A stretch of 6,359 nucleotides of DNA from Planctomycetales bacterium (lineage in GTDB: Bacteria; Planctomycetota; Phycisphaerae; SM23-33): NCBI GenBank assembly GCA_030631085.1, contig DAOVLV010000116.1, positions 1 through 6,359 of the forward strand. The letters are read 5' to 3'. Below, piece by piece: positions 1 through 6,340 of the stretch. The notes under the pieces are model-generated. The model did not search any database. It worked only from the letters and a program-made list of their open reading frames with translations, and was not told where the DNA came from. The translations under genes and the position numbers were made by a program. Each line of letters begins with the position of its first letter. The stretch's first letter is position 1.

Positions 1-28
1 AATCCGCCAATCGCGCCAATTGAACCGC

Positions 29-1186
29 CTAGCCAGTCTGCTCCCCCCTGTAAAACTCCTCCGGCCACATTCGCAGTTCCTCGAAGCGACTACAGTCCCA
101 AATATAGGCGTTGCATTTGGGAAAAAGCACATCTATCAATGGCTCCACACCCCGGCTCGCCCTGACGTTAGCATCATTCAGAACGTCCTTTATGGTTCTG
201 TAGCCCGCCAGCAACTGGGCAAGTTGGCCTTGTGGCAAGTCAAGAAACTGTCTTGCTCTCTTCTTTGGATAAACCCTGATATCGCCCTTATCAAGTACAA
301 GTGTAGTACTTCCTACGTTCGTTTTTAGTCTCACCGAACCCGTATGATTTCTAAAGTCGGATTGAGATATCCTGCTGTTCAGTTCGCCCTGCAATTTCTC
401 GAATAGTCTGTTCTGGTTGATTATTTGCATCAGGCCGCCGCCGTTCTTCTGATAGCCGATACTGAATCGGCAATCGTATCTGTGGCAGAACCGAGCAAAG
501 GGATGATTCGGGGGCAGGAACACCTCGATATTACCTACTCTCCGCTTTATTGCAATTTTGGCAAATGTAGCAAGTAATGCAGGAAACGCATCTTCCGTTC
601 TTGCTCCTAACTCCCAGACTGTTACCTTTTCCCTTGATTCCTTAGAGGAAACAGCATATGCGATTATTCTTCCATTGTTATTTTCAATTACAAAAATATC
701 CTGAGACTGTTGAGGATATCCGGAAAAGTATTCCTTTTCTCTTATAATCGAACACGTCCTTTCGCTATTGTGGCGGTTGTAGATTTTGAGCAGGCTTTCA
801 CTGTCTCTCTTTTGAAATTTTCTCGTCCTGTAATTTTTGCGGTCCTTGTTTGCTTTTTCTGCGATCCCGGCGGGAATGGTCAAGGTGCTGTTAGGCAGAA
901 AGGATGCATATCCGAATCTGTAGTAGAAATTCGGGATAGCCATTACCACTGATACATCGTATCCTTTGTCTTTCATATACTGCATAGTGTCTTCCATGAG
1001 GGTTCGCATGTGCCCCTTCATTCTGTATTGTGGCCTGGTATTCACATCCGCGATTGCTCCCATTTTGACATTTGCCGAACCGATTCTCATGTGGTAATCG
1101 ATTATTGTTATCCAACTGGCAACTTCATCGCCTGATAACATTCCCCTCAAGTGGCTTCTGCCCTTATCAACTGTTTTTATTTGCAT
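29..1186 (-). CDS. Eis-like GNAT N-acetyltransferase with SCP2-like C-terminal part, 385 aa
   Basis: Predicted cytosolic acetyl-CoA-dependent acetyltransferase; the substrate is unknown. The acetyl-CoA motif is RPQYRMKGHMRTLM (51-64), with R55 and G58 matching the RxxG core; the Leu/Met after it, instead of Gly/Ala, is Eis-like. FYYRFGY (87-93) aligns with the IYGRFGY segment of Mycobacterium Eis that holds catalytic Tyr126, here Y88. A second GNAT-like half covers about 120-255 and an SCP2-like fold about 260-370, ending near W363-D-C-S-R-F368. The start has AGGAG six bases upstream. Compared with Mycobacterium Eis, motif A lies about 37 residues closer to the N-terminus, so the first strand and helix appear to be missing, and an in-frame TAA sits six codons upstream. 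About 17 residues follow the position where relatives usually end. G+C is lower than in the transporter genes. Family Eis/COG4552 is fairly sure; activity is not. Confidence 0.85.
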   Translation of the reverse strand: MQIKTVDKGRSHLRGMLSGDEVASWITIIDYHMRIGSANVKMGAIADVNTRPQYRMKGHMRTLMEDTMQYMKDKGYDVSVVMAIPNFYYRFGYASFLPNSTLTIPAGIAEKANKDRKNYRTRKFQKRDSESLLKIYNRHNSERTCSIIREKEYFSGYPQQSQDIFVIENNNGRIIAYAVSSKESREKVTVWELGARTEDAFPALLATFAKIAIKRRVGNIEVFLPPNHPFARFCHRYDCRFSIGYQKNGGGLMQIINQNRLFEKLQGELNSRISQSDFRNHTGSVRLKTNVGSTTLVLDKGDIRVYPKKRARQFLDLPQGQLAQLLAGYRTIKDVLNDANVRASRGVEPLIDVLFPKCNAYIWDCSRFEELRMWPEEFYRGEQTG

Positions 1187-1335
1187 CGCATGCTCCTGTT
1201 TACATTAGCAGGACTCGTTAAATATGCAGATTACCCATAGCCGGTACAAAATCAATCAGAGAAATAGACTGCTCAACTTGGTTATTATCCTGTTGCTTAT
1301 ATGCTCTGTCTCATTGTCTGCATCCCCTTGCCTTC
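1187..1335 (-). other. Intergenic gap between transporter operon and Eis-like gene
   Basis: No gene is supported. I see no G+C-rich hairpin followed by a T run, so no intrinsic terminator after the permease. A weak sigma-70-like candidate reads TTGATT (1255-1250), 16 bases, TAATCT (1233-1228), 41 bases before the ATG at 1186; it matches consensus poorly and many bacterial groups use other promoters. The gap is AT-richer than the transporter genes and resembles the Eis-like gene. Confidence 0.4.
1193..1197 (-). promoter_or_regulatory. Ribosome-binding site of the Eis-like gene
   Basis: AGGAG lies six bases ahead of the ATG at 1186. An ATG four bases upstream (1191-1189) is in another frame and too close to the AGGAG. 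This site supports 1186 as the start even though the protein is short at its N-terminus. Confidence 0.7.
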
Positions 1336-3357
1336 TTACTTGAACGTCGGGATGACAATGCCGCGAAGGATGATGTTCTGGCAGAATATGAACATTATCA
1401 ACGTCGGGATGGCCGAGACGACCAGTGAGGCCATTACCAGCGGCACGGAGTATGTCTGCTGAAACTGGTAAAGGAAGACCATCAAGGTCCACATCTTCGG
1501 ATTCTGGCAGGTCAGAAAGGCGAACATGAACGCCCCGTAAGCGCCGGTGAAGGCGCCCAGCGCGATCACCGCAAGCACCGGTTTGCACAACGGCAATGTA
1601 ATTGCAAAGAACATCCGCGTCTCGGACGCGCCGTCCAACATGCCCGCTTCGTAGAGTTCCGGCGGCAGAGAATCGAAGAACCCCTTGAGCAGGAAGATCG
1701 AAAACCCGCTGGCGATTCCGGGAAGGACCAGGGCAAAGAAGGTGTTCATCAGGCTGACGTTCAAATCTTCGCGTCCCAGAACCCCGGCCAGAACCGGCGG
1801 CACATACCATCCTGCCGCAGCGGCTATGACCGCGCCGAGGAGGATGCTCCAGAACAGCGGCAACTTCCATTTCACAAGGTGTCGCACTACCAGGAACATT
1901 ATCAGGGCCGAAGCGCCTACAATCAGTGCGCCAAGGGGGAAACTCTTAATCAGCAGGAAATTCGGGATCATCGCCACCTCTGCCGGAAACGCCATGGTCG
2001 CCAAAAGGAAAACCAGAATATGATGGGAGTAACGCAGGCGGAACCGGCTGAGGACATATGCGGCCATCGGATTGACGGTGAGCGTGGTAAAGATCGTCAG
2101 AACAATCAGTATGAGCGTATTAGTCAGCGCCCTGCCGTGGATGAGGATAAAGTCGATCACCATTGCAAAGTTGCCGAAGAGAAATTTCAGAAAAATCGTC
2201 CGCTTGTTTCTGCTGAAGGCGGCATAATCCACGATTTGCGTAGGCAGCCGGATATCATCAAGTGAACTGTAGGCGGCTCCGTGGGCCTCGTTCACGCCCT
2301 CAAGCCCGCCGTATCGGCGATCCAGAAATTCCCGCCAGAGCCGCTGCGGATCGATCGGATCGAAATATCGCAACTCGCACTCTTCCGACCGTACGAAGCG
2401 CATCCAGGCTATCCGGGGCATATTTTCATCGGGCGCTTTGACGGTGAATGGGATGTTCGGGCCGAGGGCATTTCGAGCGACGAATGTTTCAAATGCGGAA
2501 CTCGCCGACGGCTTCAATCGCAACTGTTCCAGAGGAATATCCTTGCGCAATATTCTTTCCCGAATTTGACGGCCCCAATCATATTGATTGACCGTTTCCC
2601 AGCGTACGTCGCCCATTTCCTTAAAAGATGTGCCGTGCTCTCTGTTCAATAGATCAATGGTTCCGTACACGTGGCGTACCGCCAGGAAGGTCAGGCAATC
2701 GAGCGATATCAGTTTTTGTTTGTAATACGGACGCGACAGGACAAACTCCCGCCAGTCAACGTGGCGCTGTTGCAGCGGTTCAGACTCCCGGACAGCTTTG
2801 AAGGCGCGCGGTATGCCCAGTTCGTCCCACTTCCCGGCGGTATCTTCATAGAGTTGATTAACCCTGTCGAGGTCGCCGTTGTATTTTCCGGAGACCCACT
2901 TGAAATACTCGGGGCGCAACGACAGCACACTGTGGGTTCGCTGCTCGAAGTGAAGGAAATTGAGATGAATGATGTCCGGGTCCGTCTCGGAGATGAACTG
3001 CTGGTAATCGCTGTCTATTCGCTCAAGGGTCCCGCCGGGCGTTTGCATGAGTTTCTGGAATTGCCCAGCCTCGACGTCGAAGGGGCTGAACCATTCCTCA
3101 TGCTGATAGGCATAAGCGGTCCACTTGATCTCATCCTTATCGAGCACGTACTTGCGAAACCGTTCGCCCTGATCGAACCAATATCGTGGAATGAGGCGGA
3201 ATTCCCGCCAGTCGGCGTTGCCTGTGGTGGCGGTGGAAATCATCAGCATAAACGGATAGACCATCGTGATCGCCCCGATCGTAAGAAACACATAGATCGA
3301 GGCGATTAACGCCCGCACGCCCGGCGATTTGCGTCCGACAACTGGAATAATCGGCAT
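1336..3357 (-). CDS. MalG-like ABC permease with a large extracytoplasmic insertion, 673 aa
   Basis: Second membrane subunit of the importer, pairing with the upstream fusion protein. Helix 1 is residues 15-40. Residues 41 to about 400 are hydrophilic, should lie outside the membrane, and include three motif repeats. The transport core begins near ALTNTLILIVL (410-420), with helices near 408-430, 445-470, 476-495, 500-520, 536-558, 592-615 and 638-662. The EAA loop is E570-A571-G572, G576 and I586-x-L588-P589. The C-terminus GIVIPTFK is typical of MalG relatives. Usual length is about 280 residues; the excess is the ectodomain (about 330 residues) plus an extra helical pair at 475-532. The ATG at 3357 was chosen because it overlaps the upstream stop codon (TAATG), has a purine-rich GGAAAGG about ten bases ahead and gives a short N-terminus before helix 1. 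An in-frame ATG at 3459 would add 34 polar residues inside the upstream gene. Confidence 0.92.
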   Translation of the reverse strand: MPIIPVVGRKSPGVRALIASIYVFLTIGAITMVYPFMLMISTATTGNADWREFRLIPRYWFDQGERFRKYVLDKDEIKWTAYAYQHEEWFSPFDVEAGQFQKLMQTPGGTLERIDSDYQQFISETDPDIIHLNFLHFEQRTHSVLSLRPEYFKWVSGKYNGDLDRVNQLYEDTAGKWDELGIPRAFKAVRESEPLQQRHVDWREFVLSRPYYKQKLISLDCLTFLAVRHVYGTIDLLNREHGTSFKEMGDVRWETVNQYDWGRQIRERILRKDIPLEQLRLKPSASSAFETFVARNALGPNIPFTVKAPDENMPRIAWMRFVRSEECELRYFDPIDPQRLWREFLDRRYGGLEGVNEAHGAAYSSLDDIRLPTQIVDYAAFSRNKRTIFLKFLFGNFAMVIDFILIHGRALTNTLILIVLTIFTTLTVNPMAAYVLSRFRLRYSHHILVFLLATMAFPAEVAMIPNFLLIKSFPLGALIVGASALIMFLVVRHLVKWKLPLFWSILLGAVIAAAAGWYVPPVLAGVLGREDLNVSLMNTFFALVLPGIASGFSIFLLKGFFDSLPPELYEAGMLDGASETRMFFAITLPLCKPVLAVIALGAFTGAYGAFMFAFLTCQNPKMWTLMVFLYQFQQTYSVPLVMASLVVSAIPTLIMFIFCQNIILRGIVIPTFK
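1582..1665 (-). other. EAA loop (ATPase-contacting motif) of the MalG-like permease
   Basis: Residues 565-592 contain EAGMLDGAS (570-578) and ITLP (586-589). The spacing from G576 to I586 is exactly that of the consensus; the third residue is Gly instead of Ala. Confidence 0.87.
1762..1935 (-). other. Extra two-helix insertion in the MalG-like permease
   Basis: Residues about 475-532 lie between IPNFLLIKSFPLG (464-476) and NVSLMNTFFALVLPG (533-547), which are close together in normal MalG relatives. Two hydrophobic stretches, about 476-495 and 500-520, are joined by a basic turn (R492, H493, K496, K498). The position matches the insertion in the partner permease. Confidence 0.6.
2239..2907 (-). 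repeat. Three degenerate protein repeats in the MalG-like ectodomain
   Basis: Copies lie at residues 151-184 (DNA 2806-2907), 223-254 (2596-2691) and 340-373 (2239-2340). Shared pattern: an aromatic-rich helix start, a basic residue before Y, then G-x-[IL]-[DE]-x-[LV]-N-x-x-H-G-[TA]-x-[YF] and an acidic/hydrophobic end, often reaching a Pro. Best examples are YGTIDLLNREHGTSF (231-245) and YGGLEGVNEAHGAAY (349-363); the first copy, YNGDLDRVNQLYEDT (159-173), is more diverged and has one extra residue. DWREF-type phrases recur around the copies (49-53 and 201-205, with WREF at 341-344). Similarity is visible in protein, not in DNA. Confidence 0.65.
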
Positions 3358-3374
3358 TATTTCGCCGCCTTTCC
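3355..3374 (-). promoter_or_regulatory. TAATG stop/start overlap with ribosome-binding site
   Basis: The stop codon TAA of the fusion gene (3359-3357) shares its last base with the ATG of the permease (3357-3355). GGAAAGG at 3374-3368 lies inside the upstream coding region, ten bases from the ATG. This arrangement typically gives translational coupling, so the two subunits would be made in matched amounts. Confidence 0.75.
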
Positions 3375-6332
3375 GCTTGCTGCGGTCCGAAACTGCATTC
3401 GGTTCAGAAGCCTCAACTGATACAGCGTAAATCCGATCAGCATCGCGCCCAATATCCACGCCTGAGCGGTGGCCAGACCGAAGTCGAGGAACATGTATGC
3501 ATTAAACCAGATCGACAATCCTACCGTCATCGTTGCGTCCTCCGGGCCTCCTCCGGTCATAACAAAGACGTTCTGGGACGCCCGCATTCCGCCAACTACC
3601 GCCCCGACGAAGTGAATGACGATAAGGGCGGAAAGATTCGGAAAAACCACGTGTACGACCTTGGTCCAGACGCCGGCGCCGTCCAGGGAGGCCGCCTCGT
3701 ACTGTTCCTCCGGAATGCCCTTCAGGGCGGCCAGGTAGATCAGGCATCCGGGTCCCATACCGGCCCAGACGGTCGGAACGACAATCCAGAACATTGCCAT
3801 GTCGCGGTCCTTCAGGAACCCGTGCGGATTGACATTCCAGGGCAGCACAAACCATTCAGCCAGCGACGTCAAAGAACCGCCGTCCTGTACGATCCCCACG
3901 CTGCGGAACGCCAGATACCCCGACACCGACAGGGCAAAAATCAGCAACACGATCCGGCTCCACCCGGTAACACCCCGACTTAATACCATGCGGATCAGAC
4001 CGAAGATGAGCAAGACAGCCCCCGCGACAATCAGGCCCTTCAAGACGATCATCACCCCTACCGGCTGATCGTTGAACATCAGTATGATGCGGTTAATCAG
4101 ACCGTTGGGCGTGCCGTCGTAAAGAAGTTGTTTCCACATGAACAGCGTAACGATTCCCGTCGTAACGGCGGGCAGATAATAGATTGTCCGGTAGAGGATT
4201 TTGCCCTTGGGAACTTCCGTCAGGAGAATAGCGAGGATGATCGGCGCGAAAAAGCCCATCGCCAACGTCAGGAACAGATACTCAAAGGTATGGAGCATGT
4301 ATCGCCAGAAGTCCGGGCTGCTGACGGTTTCGATAAAGTTTCGAAGTCCGACAAACTTCGACCCGCCGAGAATCCTGTAGTCGTGGAATGCTATTGCCGT
4401 TCCGCGCAACAGCGGGTAATAGCCCCACAGGACAACCGAGCAGATCGCCGGAGCGAGAAAAACGGCAACTATCAGCGTCCGTTTTACCGTTTTGTTCTGG
4501 ATACCGAAACCCTCCAGGGAAGCCGCTTTCCGGTGCATCCTGATCGCCAGGCGGATTGTCGTAAGAACCCCCAGTACCAGAACGCCCACAACCACAGCCG
4601 CCACCACCCATCCGATTTTGGATCGCCGACGTATCACCTCTTCGGGAAGTTCGCCCAGGATGAGCGAGTTCACTCGCCGGCACGTCGCCTCCATGATCTT
4701 TTTAGGGTCACGCGAATACTGGTTATTCATATCGGGTTTGTCGGTGGCCATTGCCTCGACGGGGATACCCAATTCGCGGGTCATCACATGCGTGAATCCG
4801 GGGCAGTAAGGTTCCACCCTGGCGTAGCGTTCCAGCGTATCCCAGAGTTTTCGCCGTTCCAGCGGGATGCCGGCCAGTTCAACGTCGTAGCCCAGGGCCT
4901 TGAGCGAAGATGGACGGACAAACTCCTCCAACCCGTGCTCCACGTACGTTTCGACGCGAATGCGCCGGGCTTCCAGTCCCGTTACAAACTTGATGTATTT
5001 CCAGGCTGCGTCGCGAATTCGCGGGTCTTTCTGGGTGGCGTTGATGGCCAGGTAGCCGCCGGCAATAAACGCCGCCGGCGGAATGTCTTTTTCCCGGCTT
5101 GGAAACGCCAGCGGAACCAGATTTTTGGCATCGACGCTCCAGGGCGCCTCTTCAAGCGTTGACATGTACATACCGTATTCCCAGTTAAGGGCGCGGACAC
5201 GACGTGCCTGCTGTCCTACCTGACCGACCCCGTGGTAGATTCTCCGGCGCCCCTCGCGCGTGGTGATATCGACGACCCTGCCGCAGACCGGACAGACCGC
5301 CTTTCCGCTCTTGAGCATCTTCGGCGTCAGGTCATACTCTCGGTTTTCGTGCTTGTTCCGGCATCGTATCCAGCGATTGTGCAGCAGTTTGCGATAGAAC
5401 TTCAATGCTTCGACGCCGGCTGTGTCGTCTGTAACCAGACGCCACTTCAGATCGGCCATGCTGTAATCAGGATTGACGCCTTTGTGCAGAAGGTCGGCCC
5501 GCGTCTTTTGAATTTGCCGATAGTACCTCTCGGCGTTGCTGACCTGGATGTGCCATTTGCGGTAATCCGCCGGCGGGGCCGGAACGGGTATAAGTTGATT
5601 GTTGTCTTTTTCGTAATAGGCCTGTACGACCTCGCCGCCGGAACTCCAGATGTACTGAAGCAGATACCACCCGCTGGGCGGCAGATACAGGCCATGCGTC
5701 CTGATCTCATTGGGCTTGGCGTCCGGTTCGTTTTCCGGCAGGCGTGTTACTCGCCGCGCCATCCGGTACAGTTCGTCCCAATCCTTCGGCTGGCGAAGCG
5801 GAACACCCATCCTGGCGAAAGTATTCCGCTGACACATCAGTGTCAGCCAATAATAAGAATACGGAACACAGTAGATATGCCCGTCGATTTGACACAATTC
5901 CCACACCTGCGAAGGGGCGTTAATCCCGACATAAGGCTTGCCCGTTTCCCGTTTGTGTTCAACCAGATGCTTGTCGAGCGGCAGCAGAAAGCCCTGCTTG
6001 TAGTAGTCGCCGACCTTTCTGCCGTAAAGGGAGAATACGTCAGGGGCTACGCCTCCTGCGACAGCCAGGAATTCATTACCCTCCGCCGCCGGGCCTTCTA
6101 TCTTAAGAGGGGTCAGCGAACGCACCCTGATGTTGGGATGCTTCCTGCAAAAGGCATCAAAGACCCGCCGAGCGGCTATGGATGTAGGATATGTCAGATT
6201 CTTGCGGGGAATGTGCCACAATCGCAACGTAACCGGTTCCTGCCCGGCTGCGACAGTTGAACCGAACCATGCAATCACTACCAAAACCAGGCACAACCTT
6301 GCACGAAAATATCTCTTGCTGGAAGGCGCCAT
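3357..6332 (-). CDS. Fused extracellular solute-binding protein / MalF-like ABC permease, 991 aa
   Basis: Binds a substrate, probably a sugar, outside the membrane and forms half of the import channel. Residues 1-30 are a signal peptide (basic start, hydrophobic 13-29, VAAG before Q31). Residues 31 to about 570 match family 1/8 binding proteins: APDVFSLYGRKVGDYYKQGF (96-115), a PKDWDELYRMARRV stretch (182-195) and GGYLAINATQKDPRIRDAAW (425-444). A Cys/His insertion sits at 320-352. Helix 573-597 tethers this domain, followed by a basic, presumably cytoplasmic stretch. The permease follows, with helices near 618-640, 681-705, 712-733, 757-783, 791-812, 847-871, 901-920 and 950-973. The EAA loop is E879-A880-A881, G885 and F897-P898. 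Binding proteins and permeases are normally separate polypeptides of about 420 and 300 residues. The start has GAGG four bases upstream. The fusion frame is uninterrupted, so an assembly artefact is unlikely. The substrate is unknown. Confidence 0.93.
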   Translation of the reverse strand: MAPSSKRYFRARLCLVLVVIAWFGSTVAAGQEPVTLRLWHIPRKNLTYPTSIAARRVFDAFCRKHPNIRVRSLTPLKIEGPAAEGNEFLAVAGGVAPDVFSLYGRKVGDYYKQGFLLPLDKHLVEHKRETGKPYVGINAPSQVWELCQIDGHIYCVPYSYYWLTLMCQRNTFARMGVPLRQPKDWDELYRMARRVTRLPENEPDAKPNEIRTHGLYLPPSGWYLLQYIWSSGGEVVQAYYEKDNNQLIPVPAPPADYRKWHIQVSNAERYYRQIQKTRADLLHKGVNPDYSMADLKWRLVTDDTAGVEALKFYRKLLHNRWIRCRNKHENREYDLTPKMLKSGKAVCPVCGRVVDITTREGRRRIYHGVGQVGQQARRVRALNWEYGMYMSTLEEAPWSVDAKNLVPLAFPSREKDIPPAAFIAGGYLAINATQKDPRIRDAAWKYIKFVTGLEARRIRVETYVEHGLEEFVRPSSLKALGYDVELAGIPLERRKLWDTLERYARVEPYCPGFTHVMTRELGIPVEAMATDKPDMNNQYSRDPKKIMEATCRRVNSLILGELPEEVIRRRSKIGWVVAAVVVGVLVLGVLTTIRLAIRMHRKAASLEGFGIQNKTVKRTLIVAVFLAPAICSVVLWGYYPLLRGTAIAFHDYRILGGSKFVGLRNFIETVSSPDFWRYMLHTFEYLFLTLAMGFFAPIILAILLTEVPKGKILYRTIYYLPAVTTGIVTLFMWKQLLYDGTPNGLINRIILMFNDQPVGVMIVLKGLIVAGAVLLIFGLIRMVLSRGVTGWSRIVLLIFALSVSGYLAFRSVGIVQDGGSLTSLAEWFVLPWNVNPHGFLKDRDMAMFWIVVPTVWAGMGPGCLIYLAALKGIPEEQYEAASLDGAGVWTKVVHVVFPNLSALIVIHFVGAVVGGMRASQNVFVMTGGGPEDATMTVGLSIWFNAYMFLDFGLATAQAWILGAMLIGFTLYQLRLLNRMQFRTAASGKAAK
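3633..3716 (-). other. EAA loop (ATPase-contacting motif) of the MalF-like part
   Basis: Residues 873-900 contain EAASLDGAG (879-887) and VVFP (895-898), fitting the EAA---G---------I-LP consensus with Val for Ile and Phe for Leu. In this family the loop is cytoplasmic and docks into the ATP-binding subunit, which implies a functional ATPase partner encoded elsewhere. Confidence 0.85.
3837..4073 (-). other. Extra two-helix insertion in the MalF-like permease part
   Basis: Residues about 754-832 of the fusion protein separate GLINRIILMF (744-753) from the FLKDRDMAMFW segment (839-849). In ordinary MalF/UgpA-type permeases the matching elements are only a short loop apart. The insertion contains two hydrophobic stretches, about 757-783 and 791-812, with basic residues (R781, R786, R793) between them, so they could form a hairpin crossing the membrane twice and leaving the topology of the rest unchanged. 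Confidence 0.6.
5277..5375 (-). other. Zinc-ribbon-like insertion in the solute-binding domain
   Basis: Residues 320-352 of the fusion protein contain C324-x3-H328, then 18 residues, then C347-P-V-C350-G. The CPxCG knuckle is the hallmark of zinc ribbons; the first half, with Cys and His, is less canonical. It lies between the helix KFYRKLLHNR and the segment where binding proteins normally continue with an F-x-x-G-k-A-M-like strand (here IYHGVGQVG, 365-373), so it looks like a loop insertion. Metal binding is inferred only from residue spacing. Confidence 0.6.
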
Positions 6333-6336
6333 GACA

Positions 6337-6340
6337 CCTC
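6337..6340 (-). promoter_or_regulatory. Ribosome-binding site of the fusion gene
   Basis: GAGG ends four bases before the ATG at 6332, slightly close but usable. The signal peptide beginning directly at this ATG supports the start. Only 27 bases lie upstream, so the promoter or any preceding gene is outside the window. Confidence 0.55.

Noticed and set aside
5..22. Short tandem repeat, CGCCAATCG followed by CGCCAATTG
   Set aside because: Two nine-base copies at the very edge of the window, downstream of the Eis-like stop codon. Too short and too close to the border to interpret.
1225..1250. Possible hairpin in the intergenic gap (TACC...GGTA around 1232-1246)
   Set aside because: Only a four-base stem with a seven-base loop and no T run follows; too weak for a terminator or an operator.
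1256..1870. Minus-strand open frame of 204 codons overlapping the end of the permease gene
   Set aside because: It is an alternative frame over the EAA loop and last helices of the permease, rich in Arg, Gly and His with no domain pattern, as expected for a shadow frame.
2671..3309. Plus-strand open frame of 212 codons
   Set aside because: Antisense to the permease ectodomain. That domain is unfamiliar, so I considered this frame seriously, but the minus frame continues without a break into an unmistakable permease core and carries internal repeats.
3358..3459. Upstream ATG at 3459 as the start of the MalG-like permease
   Set aside because: It would add 34 polar residues encoded entirely within the end of the fusion gene. 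The ATG at 3357 has the stop/start overlap and a ribosome-binding site, and gives a normal short N-terminus before helix 1.
4128..5162. Long open frame on the plus strand (344 codons)
   Set aside because: It lies wholly antisense to the fusion gene, whose frame encodes recognisable binding-protein and permease motifs. The translation has no hydrophobic core pattern or family motif; long antisense frames are expected opposite G+C-rich genes.
5232..6260. Long open frame on the plus strand (342 codons)
   Set aside because: Antisense to the signal peptide and binding domain of the fusion gene; no recognisable motif and no reason to prefer it over the clearly coding opposite strand.
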